From positions 186,001 to 250,000 of the forward strand of contig JAKVCS010000005.1 in assembly GCA_022448365.1 (NCBI GenBank): a stretch of 64,000 bases of DNA. The letters are read 5' to 3'. Both the position numbers and the translations under genes were made by a program. Positions 29,121 through 36,678 of the stretch are shown here, piece after piece. The stretch is from Saccharospirillaceae bacterium. Lineage in GTDB: Bacteria; Pseudomonadota; Gammaproteobacteria; Pseudomonadales; Oceanobacteraceae. Within the stretch, counting starts at the first letter, position 1. Every line of letters begins with the position of its first letter. Under the pieces are notes generated by a model that was given only the letters and a program-made list of their open reading frames with translations, did no database searches and was not told the origin of the DNA.

Positions 29121-29735
29121 TCAGTATGAGGGGCGGTAAGGTTCTTCGCGCACGCCGTGAGACAGCACCAGTTTGATCATATAAATCGGCGCTAACCATT
29201 CCAATCCAGGCGGGGCAATAAACACAACTTGTCCGATGATAATCGACAACATCACTATCATAAGTGCTACCGGACGGTGCAAATACAATGGCAGTTTATG
29301 GATTAATAGAACTGCCGCCATCATTACGCCATACCAGAAGAAACCATAGCTCCAGCCAATATCGAAAAATAACGGCGCGGCGAAGATCTGAACATGTATC
29401 GCAGGGAAGACCAGTTTGTTACCAACCAGTTTGCCCAGCCAGTTCATTGGTAATTGCTGATCTGTGTGCAGGAAGCGTTTCATTGAACCTAGTGAATTGG
29501 TTAGTACACCACCGATCATGTCCAGTGCAAGGAAGCTTGCCACCACAATTTGAAATACGCTCCAGCCGAGATCTTGCCACGATAAAAAATACAAAAGTAC
29601 CGGCACAAGTAAGGCTGGATAGTTGGCAATAAAACGTTCTGCCGCAGTCGGCTGGTAGCCAACAGTGAAACCAAAATCTCCGGCACATTGCCAGTCGATC
29701 TGTGCACCTTTTATGGTGATCTGATCATTTGCCAT
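29121..29735 (-). CDS. hypothetical multi-pass membrane protein, probable TetR target
   Basis: The product is 204 residues with about five TM segments (YPALLVPVLLYFLSW, VFQIVVASFLALDMIGGVL, FFWYGVMMAAVLLIHKL, ALMIVMLSIIIGQVVFIA). It is preceded by AGGAGT. The conserved-looking stretch DMIGGVLTNSLGSMKRFLH in the middle does not identify a family to me. It is transcribed away from the TetR gene across an intergenic region with three operator copies. It is therefore probably the main target of that repressor, perhaps induced by a small hydrophobic ligand. Function unknown. Confidence 0.7.
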   Translation of the reverse strand: MANDQITIKGAQIDWQCAGDFGFTVGYQPTAAERFIANYPALLVPVLLYFLSWQDLGWSVFQIVVASFLALDMIGGVLTNSLGSMKRFLHTDQQLPMNWLGKLVGNKLVFPAIHVQIFAAPLFFDIGWSYGFFWYGVMMAAVLLIHKLPLYLHRPVALMIVMLSIIIGQVVFIAPPGLEWLAPIYMIKLVLSHGVREEPYRPSY

Positions 29736-29782
29736 GGTGAACTCCTGAAGTATTAAGACCAGTTAACGGTGATTGCAAACTA

Positions 29783-29905
29783 TTAAATAGTCCGATTGGT
29801 CTATTTAATGTACTAAAGGTTCTTTTGTCAATTATTTCGACCGGATGGTCTATTTAAGACGCATTGGGTGATTAGCTTGAGTTTAAATAGACCGTATGGT
29901 CTATT
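29783..29905. promoter_or_regulatory. three copies of a 20-bp palindromic TetR operator
   Basis: AATAGTCCGATTGGTCTATT (29786-29805), TTTCGACCGGATGGTCTATT (29835-29854) and AATAGACCGTATGGTCTATT (29886-29905) share one motif. The third is a palindrome with perfect 8-bp arms. The first has perfect outer arms (TTAAATAG/CTATTTAA). The middle copy has a degenerate left arm. Start-to-start spacing is 49 and 51 bases, about five helical turns. All lie between the divergent membrane-protein and tetR genes, so the regulator probably represses both. Confidence 0.8.
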
Positions 29906-29932
29906 GCACGACTTGCTGGTTGGAAGAGTGTT

Positions 29933-30472
29933 ATGCCAAAAATAATCGACAGAGACGCTTATCGCGCAGAGCTTGCTGGTAAAGCCATCGCCGTTTTTAC
30001 CGAACACGGTTATAACGGCTTGGGAATGCGAGGTATTGCTGAAGCCATTGGTGTATCCAAAAGTGCGCTTTATCATTATTTCCCTACCAAAAAGGATCTG
30101 TTTTCTGCCTGTACTGAGCTAGTGACTCAGGAACAGAATTTATATGGGAATGGCATTGATGCGGCCGTCCCCGAAACTCCCGATCAGAAGGTTCTGACAC
30201 TGCTCGCAAATCTGGATGCGCGTTTTCGCGGCGAACTGGTACTGATGCTCGATTACACCAGAGAGCGCAGTGCGCAGGATATCGCCGGTGATGCTTTGTT
30301 AAGGAAGGCGGATAACCGGTTTATTGGTGAATTGGCGAAGGTGGTCGGTTCTGCCAAGGCAACCCAGGCTTATGCTCTGGTCATGGGTGGGCTGATGACG
30401 CGCCTACTGAACGGTCAGCAAACCTCATTGGAAGAAATCGCCGACTGGATTCTGACGTTGTCCAAAGGTTGA
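29933..30472 (+). CDS. TetR-family transcriptional regulator
   Basis: The product is 179 residues. The N-terminal HTH is typical of TetR: AIAVFTEHGYNGLGMRGIAE, then AIGVSKSALYHYFPTKKDLF (recognition helix SKSALYHYF). The C-terminal helical ligand-binding domain is not diagnostic. It starts 28 bases after operator copy 3, so it is almost certainly autorepressed. Its divergent partner is an unrecognised membrane protein. Confidence 0.9.
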   Translation: MPKIIDRDAYRAELAGKAIAVFTEHGYNGLGMRGIAEAIGVSKSALYHYFPTKKDLFSACTELVTQEQNLYGNGIDAAVPETPDQKVLTLLANLDARFRGELVLMLDYTRERSAQDIAGDALLRKADNRFIGELAKVVGSAKATQAYALVMGGLMTRLLNGQQTSLEEIADWILTLSKG

Positions 30473-30589
30473 AGTGCCAGATGTGACCGATTCTCTCTGG
30501 TAGGCACTCATAAAGTCGTTATACGGCATTTTTCTGATTAATAACTGAACAATGGTTTAAGTGAAGTACACCCGTACCATTAACTCCAG

Positions 30590-30606
30590 ATGGCCCGTTT
30601 GGCCAT
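30590..30606. promoter_or_regulatory. short inverted repeat upstream of lipase gene
   Basis: ATGGCC-CGTTT-GGCCAT lies 66 bases upstream of the lipase start. It could be a regulator site or leader hairpin. No clear sigma-70 promoter can be assigned in the 199-base gap. Confidence 0.3.
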
Positions 30607-30671
30607 GTTGTCAGCTTTTTTCGCTCCCTATACTTCCCCGCGTTAAATAAAAATAAAAACCGGAAATCAAA

Positions 30672-31643
30672 ATGAAAAAATCTATCTCCAATGTATTGGC
30701 GGCCGGTCTGTTGACGGCTTCTTCTGTGATGGCTCTGAATGCTCAGGCAATGTCTGAACAGCCAGAACCGTCTGGTTATACCCAAACCAAACACCCGATT
30801 ATGCTGGTACAAGGCATTCTGGCGTTTGACTCCATTGCCGGTGTTGAATACTGGTACAAAGTCACTGAGAAATTAGAAGGCGAAGGTGCAACGGTTTATA
30901 CCGCGCACATCAACGCGTTTAACAACTCCGTTGAACGTGGCGAGCAGCTTATTAAAGAGCTGGATAACATTCGTGCAACCAATCCAGAGATAGAGAAGTT
31001 TAATCTCGTCGCACACAGCCAGGGTGGTCTGACTTCCCGTTATGTGATGAGTGTCCGCCCGGACCTGGTGGCCTCTGTAACAACCATGGGCTCACCACAC
31101 ACGGGGGCACCCATCGCAGATGTTCTGAATAAGGTTTTCCCGGAAGATACCCTGCTGGGTACTGCGTATGAAGTGGTTGCAGATGCCGCTGGCACCCTGA
31201 TTGATAAGTTATCGGGCGATGATGTAGGCATGGGCGATGCCCGCTCCCTGACGGCGGAATTTACGACCGCCGGGGCGGCTGCATTTAATGCTCAGTACCC
31301 GCTGGGTTTACCGACCGAAAACTGCGGCGAAGGGCCAGCATCTGTCACCGTTAATGGCCATGATGTGCGCTTGTATTCCTGGGGTGGTGCGGACAGTTTT
31401 ACCAACGTAGCGGATCCTCTGGATTATTTGTTTGGTACCGTTGGACTGCTGTTTGGCGGTGAGAACAGTGACGGTATTACTGGCAGCTGTGCCAGCCACT
31501 TTGGCACTGTGATTCGTGATGACTATAAGATGAACCATGGCGATCTGATTAATCAGGTACTGGGTTTGCATTCGTTATTCAGCACGGACCCACTGTCTTT
31601 GTACCGTACACATGCTAATCGTCTCAAGCAGGCTGGCCTGTAA
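30672..31643 (+). CDS. lipA: secreted triacylglycerol lipase (family I, LipA-type)
   Basis: The product is 323 residues with signal peptide MKKSISNVLAAGLLTASSVM, cleaved near LNAQA. It belongs to the Pseudomonas/Burkholderia family I lipases, as shown by HPIMLVQGILAFDSIAGVEY, TSRYVMSVRPDLVASVTTMG and the C-terminal DYKMNHGDLINQVLGLHS. Predicted triad: Ser116 (AHSQG), Asp267 (SDGIT), His289 (MNHGD). Cys218 and Cys273 probably form the usual disulfide. Two motif changes stand out: the nucleophile elbow is AHSQG rather than GHSHG, and the oxyanion HG dipeptide is QG (47-48). A foldase gene follows after 6 bases, so the lipase should be exported by type II secretion after foldase-assisted folding. 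Confidence 0.92.
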   Translation: MKKSISNVLAAGLLTASSVMALNAQAMSEQPEPSGYTQTKHPIMLVQGILAFDSIAGVEYWYKVTEKLEGEGATVYTAHINAFNNSVERGEQLIKELDNIRATNPEIEKFNLVAHSQGGLTSRYVMSVRPDLVASVTTMGSPHTGAPIADVLNKVFPEDTLLGTAYEVVADAAGTLIDKLSGDDVGMGDARSLTAEFTTAGAAAFNAQYPLGLPTENCGEGPASVTVNGHDVRLYSWGGADSFTNVADPLDYLFGTVGLLFGGENSDGITGSCASHFGTVIRDDYKMNHGDLINQVLGLHSLFSTDPLSLYRTHANRLKQAGL

Positions 31644-31649
31644 TTCGGT

Positions 31650-32633
31650 ATGAAATGGCAGCAGGTTATGGTTGTTTCGGCCGCAGCGTTATTATGCGTT
31701 GCGGCCGGAGTGGTGTTGCAGAACCCGGAAGTCGAACGTCAGCAAGTTCAGCAACCAGACGACCCTGAACCTTTTACTATTGAGCCGGTGCTGGCTATAG
31801 AAGTTGAAAGGCTCAACCAACCCCAAGCATTGCCAGCGTCATTGGCAGGAACATCTCATGGCGTAAAGCTGCTCACCCGTCATGATGAACTATTGGTTAC
31901 CGCCTCTCTGAGAGATTTATTCGATTATTATCTCAGCTCGTTAGGGGAGGCGTCTGTAGATGCGGTGCAGCAGCTCATACAAGTGGAATTGCAGCGTCAG
32001 CTACAGGGACCGGCGCTGCAGGATGCGCTGAACATCTTGACGAATTATCTCAGTTACAAACAGGCATTACGCACGTTTGAGCAGGACTATCAGGCAGATC
32101 CGGACCATACCCGGCAACAACAACTGGTTTATATGCAGGAACGTCAGCAGGCGTTAATTGCATTGCAAGATCGTGAATTGGGGAGCAGGGTGGCTGCTGT
32201 CTTTTTTGCTTTTGACCGCCAGATGGACGACAACACGCTGGCCCGCGCAGCCATTCTCAATTCTGATTTAACCGCAGAAGGCAAAGAGCAGGCACTGATC
32301 AATCTCCAAGCTGAGCAACCGATTCAGCAACAATTGCAACAGCAACGCGACCACCAGCAGCGCCGTCTTCTCGAAATTGATCAGGCTGAATTGACCGCTG
32401 AAGAAAAGTATCTTCAGCGAGCCGAAACGGTGGGCGAGGGTGCGGCTCAGCGACTGGCACAGCTCGACCAGCAACGTGCGCAATGGCAACAGCGTGTTAA
32501 TGAGTTCCGCCAGGAGCTACAACAACTGAAGCCGATCTTAGCGGAGGAAGATTATCAGCAGCAATATCAGCAATTGCTGGAACAGAAATTCGAACCCCAC
32601 GAACGACTTCGGGCAAAAGCGCTGGTTCAATAA
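31650..32633 (+). CDS. lipB: lipase-specific foldase (lipase chaperone, Lif)
   Basis: The product is 327 residues with an N-terminal membrane anchor (VMVVSAAALLCVAAGVVL) and a variable linker. The folding domain carries the foldase signature: SLAGTSHGVKL, then SLRDLFDYYLSSLGE (RxxFDYxLSxxGE). A long Gln-rich helical region follows, as in steric lipase chaperones that wrap around the lipase. It stays anchored in the inner membrane facing the periplasm and gives the lipase its active fold. It is translationally close to the lipase gene (6-base gap). Confidence 0.92.
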   Translation: MKWQQVMVVSAAALLCVAAGVVLQNPEVERQQVQQPDDPEPFTIEPVLAIEVERLNQPQALPASLAGTSHGVKLLTRHDELLVTASLRDLFDYYLSSLGEASVDAVQQLIQVELQRQLQGPALQDALNILTNYLSYKQALRTFEQDYQADPDHTRQQQLVYMQERQQALIALQDRELGSRVAAVFFAFDRQMDDNTLARAAILNSDLTAEGKEQALINLQAEQPIQQQLQQQRDHQQRRLLEIDQAELTAEEKYLQRAETVGEGAAQRLAQLDQQRAQWQQRVNEFRQELQQLKPILAEEDYQQQYQQLLEQKFEPHERLRAKALVQ

Positions 32634-32678
32634 CGGCCTGAGTATTACCTGCGATTGGCGAAGCGCCGTCATTATGCT

Positions 32679-33497
32679 CTAGAACCGTTTACCGCTGTTT
32701 TCAGCGTCAATCTTATCGCCAGCGAATTTGTTGCTTGAAATGCGATCGACCTCACTGTTAATCCAATGTTCCGACCAGGCATTTATTTCATTTGTTGTGA
32801 GTTCTGAGGTTTCGATTGCCGGACTGATGACTACCCTGATCGTCCCTGGCTTTTTCACCCAATGGTCATTGGGCCAATGTTCACCAGAGTTGTGTGCAAT
32901 GGCGAGAACCGGAGCGTTTGCTTTACTTGCAAGCATGGCACCGCCTTTCGAGAAGTCTTTATGTTTTCCCGGTGGAATGCGTGTACCTTCGGGAAAAACC
33001 AATACGTGAATACCGTCATTAAGACGTTCAGTACCTTGTTGAATAACTTGTTTTAAGGCGTTGGTCTTTTGCTTCCGATCAATAAAAATCGGATGGATCA
33101 GGTTGAGTGCCCAACCAAAAAATGGCAGATACAGCAGCTCTTTCTTAACAACCTGAACGTGCGGTGCAATCGCGGTTGGGAGAAAGAAGGTTTCCCAGGT
33201 ACTCTGATGTTTGCTCAGCAATACATAACCGCGTCCGTCTCTGGGGATATTTTCCAGACCTTTTACCTGCCAGCGAATGCCACATATAAGCCGTGCAGAC
33301 CAGACTGCGACCTGGCAATAAAAAACCAGCACAAAGTAATTACGTATCTTCAGTGGCAGGAATATTCCTATGACAAAACAAACCAGGCACCAGACCATCG
33401 TGAATGTTGCCAGCCAGAGGTAAAACACCAGTGTTCTGAACATGTGACCGACCAACACCGGAGTGCATGATGCTGATACTGGACTGGCTGCTTTCAT
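32679..33497 (-). CDS. plsC: 1-acyl-sn-glycerol-3-phosphate acyltransferase
   Basis: This inner-membrane enzyme acylates lysophosphatidic acid to phosphatidic acid. The product is 272 residues; an internal ATG (MFRTLVFYLW, 33443) would fit the usual N-terminus better, but the upstream ATG has GGAA in position. Acyltransferase motifs are SKHQSTWETFF (HX4E instead of HX4D), FIDRKQ and VFPEGTR. It belongs to the conserved plsC-gmhB-glyS-glyQ block seen next to gyrB in Pseudomonas, here displaced by about 15 kb from gyrB. Confidence 0.92.
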   Translation of the reverse strand: MKAASPVSASCTPVLVGHMFRTLVFYLWLATFTMVWCLVCFVIGIFLPLKIRNYFVLVFYCQVAVWSARLICGIRWQVKGLENIPRDGRGYVLLSKHQSTWETFFLPTAIAPHVQVVKKELLYLPFFGWALNLIHPIFIDRKQKTNALKQVIQQGTERLNDGIHVLVFPEGTRIPPGKHKDFSKGGAMLASKANAPVLAIAHNSGEHWPNDHWVKKPGTIRVVISPAIETSELTTNEINAWSEHWINSEVDRISSNKFAGDKIDAENSGKRF

Positions 33498-33685
33498 AGT
33501 GATTCCACGTATCGAATAGTTTTTGTTCGGACAGATGTTTATATCACTTTAATCGGAATAATCCGTTGCCGTAAATTCTTATCAGTATTTCCTGGGAATA
33601 CTCCGCTCTTATTCAAATAAAACGACGCGTTGTTTTACTTTTGCGCGAGTTTCAGACGCAGCCAGCGTAGAAACATCATTTGTGC

Positions 33686-34240
33686 TTATGCCTTATTCTG
33701 ACTCAGCAGAAATTGAGCGAACTCCGATAAGTCAGTAAACACCTTACTACCTGCTAATTCCTGGTCAGCCAGTAATTTAGATAGTGTCTGTTCACCTTTG
33801 CCGGTTTTAACCAGGGCAACATTACAGTTAGCTGCAGCTCCTGCTTGCAGATCCCGTAACGAGTCACCCACCATCCAGGCGCCTTTCGCCGAAACATTCA
33901 GTGCTTTTTCGATCTGATGGATTAAACCCGGTAACGGTTTACGGCAATCACAATGATCGTCCGGACCATGCGGACACCAGGCGATATGAGCAAATTGCCC
34001 ACCTTCAGCTTCGACCAGTGACGTCATCTTTTCATGCATGGCATCGAGATCGGCCTGAGAGAAGTATTTGCGCGCTAAACCACTCTGATTGGTTGCCACG
34101 GCAACTTTAAAGCCCGCTTTGCATAAATCAGCAATGGCTTTGGCACTGCCAGGAATCGGAATCCATTCATCGACGGATTTTACGTATGCATCCGAGTCCT
34201 GATTAATAACGCCGTCGCGGTCGAGGATAATCAAAGGCAT
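33686..34240 (-). CDS. gmhB: D-glycero-beta-D-manno-heptose 1,7-bisphosphate 7-phosphatase
   Basis: This is a HAD phosphatase of ADP-heptose synthesis for the LPS inner core, 184 residues. The nucleophile motif is ILDRDGVIN, motif II is VATNQSG, and the zinc-binding loop is CPHGPDDHCDCRKPLPG, characteristic of GmhB. The late HAD motif is MVGDSLRDLQAG. It sits between plsC and the inserted GlyGly-CTERM gene, in its usual neighbourhood. Confidence 0.95.
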   Translation of the reverse strand: MPLIILDRDGVINQDSDAYVKSVDEWIPIPGSAKAIADLCKAGFKVAVATNQSGLARKYFSQADLDAMHEKMTSLVEAEGGQFAHIAWCPHGPDDHCDCRKPLPGLIHQIEKALNVSAKGAWMVGDSLRDLQAGAAANCNVALVKTGKGEQTLSKLLADQELAGSKVFTDLSEFAQFLLSQNKA

Positions 34241-34287
34241 GAAGAATATTCAGTTGCTAGAAAGGGGTGGTGATTATAAACAAAAAA

Positions 34288-34313
34288 AGGGGATCCTTAG
34301 TAAGGAATCCCCT
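34288..34313 (-). terminator. terminator of GlyGly-CTERM gene
   Basis: On the minus strand AGGGGATTCCTTA pairs with TAAGGATCCCCT (one unpaired base in the stem) and is followed by TTTTTTTG. It begins 18 bases past the stop at 34332. Confidence 0.8.
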
Positions 34314-34331
34314 CGATCTGAGTTGCTTGCT

Positions 34332-35888
34332 TTACGCCTGCTTACGACGACGTAAGAATGGAGTAGCCAGAAGTAACAGTGCGAAAGCGCCGCCGGAAGA
34401 ACTGCTGGAGGAGGTTGTGGTTGACGTAGGAGCAGAACTATCGGAATCAGAGCTGACATTAATAGCAAGATTCTGGAAGGCAGTATTTTCACAAGCGATA
34501 GCATCACATACCCGATATTGAACACTATCAACGGTATCATTAACCGTAATGGTTACATTAGTAGTCAGATCCTGGTTTGCTGCTAAAGAGCTTAGATCGC
34601 AGCTAAGAGTTGTTACATTGTTGTTTATGCTGGTACTTGAGCATTGTTTTTCTCCGGTTCCAATGGAGAAAAAGTCCGCCAACGAACCATTAACGAGTGT
34701 GATAGCGTTCACCGGGACTTTCAACTCCAGTTTTGGTGTACCGGTATCTGTACCATTATTGGTTACTGTTACCTCAAACGTTTTGGGCTGGCCAGAGATA
34801 AAATCAGAAGCACCTCGAATATTTGTGCTGTAGTCGGTATTTAGTGCAGTAGTAAATGCAACAGGTTTACTCCATGGGGTGAAAATTTCTGCTCTATCCG
34901 TATTCTGGCTTTGGTCGTTTAACGCTTGTCTATGAATCAGATGATATTGTGTACCCGGATCGAGAGTTTCGTTTTCGTTCAATTGATATGACAATAAAGC
35001 GCTACCACTTTCTTCGTCATGTACAATACTCCTTTTAATAATAGGAGTATCAAAAGCTTCTATTCCAGTGTTACTTAAGCTTTGAATTCTGATGGCGTCA
35101 CCTGAGTCGTTAGCGCTACATAATAGTGACCATTCAGACTCATTATTATTTTGATAAATCTCTTTCCACTTGGGCAGCGATTTCATATTTTCTGCTGGCA
35201 TGAGTGTATTGTTAAGACGCATTTGACAACCAACTAAACCACCCTGCTGATCAAATAGCACATGGCTTATATCTGAAATTGAGCTACGAATACCGATAGC
35301 CCCGCTATCCGAAATAACAGCCTGCATTACGAAATCAATTTCATTGTTGTCAGCACTGATATAAAGTGGCCAGTTGATGACAATGGCGTTATTGAACGTT
35401 TTTACTTTTATCAGCTCGTTATCACCACCTAGACTTATTTTTTCTGCTGCTGCAGCAAGACCCGATATAATGCCCAGTATGTCGCCGTTTGAATTTCGCA
35501 GCTCTACCTCGGCATTATTTTTTACTCGTATAGTCGTTACTTTCTCATTGTCTATTTCGAGATCGATATTAACTGCTAGGTCGCTATACAAGAGACCACC
35601 ATAAGTGAGTCCATTCTCAGAGTCGTAATAACCGCCCAACAATTCAACAGACTCAATTGGCTCGTAAATCATCCAGTCTGTTTGAATTATTTCGAAACTG
35701 GTAGTGGCAGCGCCGCTGTCACTTTCAACGGCATTCAACATATTTGCAGTTAATAATGGGGCTGTAGATACACTAACTGCTTCATCTGTCGGGGCTGTGA
35801 TATCGGGGAGATCAGGAATGAGGGTTGACGCTATAGCGTTGCAGGACAGCATTCCAGCTAAGGCAGCGATAAAGATATTGTGTTTCAC
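34332..35888 (-). CDS. GlyGly-CTERM-sorted surface protein, function unknown
   Basis: I start it at GTG 35888 (518 residues), since AAGGAAG precedes it and the product then begins with a signal peptide (MKHNIFIAALAGMLSCNAIA). The middle is beta-rich. Residues about 365-470 resemble a DUF11/CARDB-type domain (FEVTVTNNGTDTGTPKLELK). The C-terminus is a Ser-rich linker, GGAFALLLLATPF and RRRKQA: the GlyGly-CTERM tripartite signal processed by rhombosortase and linked to type II secretion. The gene is visibly AT-richer than its neighbours and interrupts the usual gmhB-glyS adjacency, suggesting later acquisition. No rhombosortase gene is in the window. Confidence 0.85.
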   Translation of the reverse strand: MKHNIFIAALAGMLSCNAIASTLIPDLPDITAPTDEAVSVSTAPLLTANMLNAVESDSGAATTSFEIIQTDWMIYEPIESVELLGGYYDSENGLTYGGLLYSDLAVNIDLEIDNEKVTTIRVKNNAEVELRNSNGDILGIISGLAAAAEKISLGGDNELIKVKTFNNAIVINWPLYISADNNEIDFVMQAVISDSGAIGIRSSISDISHVLFDQQGGLVGCQMRLNNTLMPAENMKSLPKWKEIYQNNNESEWSLLCSANDSGDAIRIQSLSNTGIEAFDTPIIKRSIVHDEESGSALLSYQLNENETLDPGTQYHLIHRQALNDQSQNTDRAEIFTPWSKPVAFTTALNTDYSTNIRGASDFISGQPKTFEVTVTNNGTDTGTPKLELKVPVNAITLVNGSLADFFSIGTGEKQCSSTSINNNVTTLSCDLSSLAANQDLTTNVTITVNDTVDSVQYRVCDAIACENTAFQNLAINVSSDSDSSAPTSTTTSSSSSSGGAFALLLLATPFLRRRKQA

Positions 35889-36649
35889 GATGACTTCCTT
35901 TTTCAAGATTACGAATTGGCAGTGATTGTAATTAAAAATGGTCAAATATGACAATGATCTGTAATATTAATTCAATCAAATATATTCTCACTTCCAATGT
36001 CTGTTCGAATTTAGCCTTCTGCTAGTATTATTTCAAACTTTACGAGAAGGTCATTTAATCGACTGCTTCAAGGATAGCTGTCCGGGGATACGTACTATCG
36101 GAGTTATCAATCAGAATTTATGCAATAAATGAAGTTGTATATTCGATTGATGTGATACTAACTCTATCATTGTTAAAGCGACATTTAAGCTGAAGATATT
36201 TCGAAATAACAATTTACGGAAACAGAAAAAACATCAGATATTTGTATTGCCTAGTTGCTGTTTAGCCTTTGATAAGGACGGTTCTAATTTCTCCAGATAC
36301 GCACTGTAATCATTAATGATAATTGAGTTGATAGAAGTGTCAGCTGCTCATTCATGAGTTCTTTTGACATTGATTATAATTTTCACTGGATTGCCAACCG
36401 TATTCGGTTTCACGCCAGAGAAAATTATAATAGCGTTCATCACGACGATTATGGTTTTATACTAATAAAAAATGTCAGGAATTTTCAGAAATTTAAATAC
36501 AAATCTTACAGATTGAGCACATGATCCCTGTATTTATAAAGAGTTATCATCCGTTGCCTTCCTCGGAGCCGAAAAATTAGCATTTATTCAGCTCCCGTTT
36601 CATAACTAACAGTTGGCAGGTTATCGAACATCAATTCTAAATTAGAAGG
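35889..36649. other. AT-rich intergenic region, no gene recognised
   Basis: About 760 bases without a supportable coding frame, much more AT-rich than the surrounding core genes. The one clear structure is the 59-bp imperfect palindrome at 36373-36431. The promoter of the GlyGly-CTERM gene should be near 35900-35960. The rest may be remnant DNA from an insertion between gmhB and glyS. Confidence 0.6.
36373..36431. repeat. 59-bp imperfect palindrome in AT-rich spacer
   Basis: The arms ATTATAATTTTCACTGG (36373-36389) and CCAGAGAAAATTATAAT (36415-36431) pair over 17 bp with one mismatch. The 25-base interior has its own hairpin ACCG-TATT-CGGT (36397-36408). No T-tract follows on either strand, so this is not a usual terminator. 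Miniature mobile element, RNA hairpin or protein-binding site are all possible. Confidence 0.55.
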
Positions 36650-36671
36650 GGGGAGCAATTTGTTGCTCCCC
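36650..36671 (-). terminator. hairpin downstream of glyS
   Basis: GGGGAGCAA pairs with TTGCTCCCC (9 bp, loop TTTG). On the minus strand it lies 8 bases after the glyS stop. The following T-run is short, so termination strength is uncertain. Confidence 0.6.
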
Positions 36672-36678
36672 TGAGTTA

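Noticed and set aside
36373-36431. Integron attC site
   Set aside because: The palindrome lacks the RYYYAAC/GTTRRRY core sites, and no integrase gene is present.
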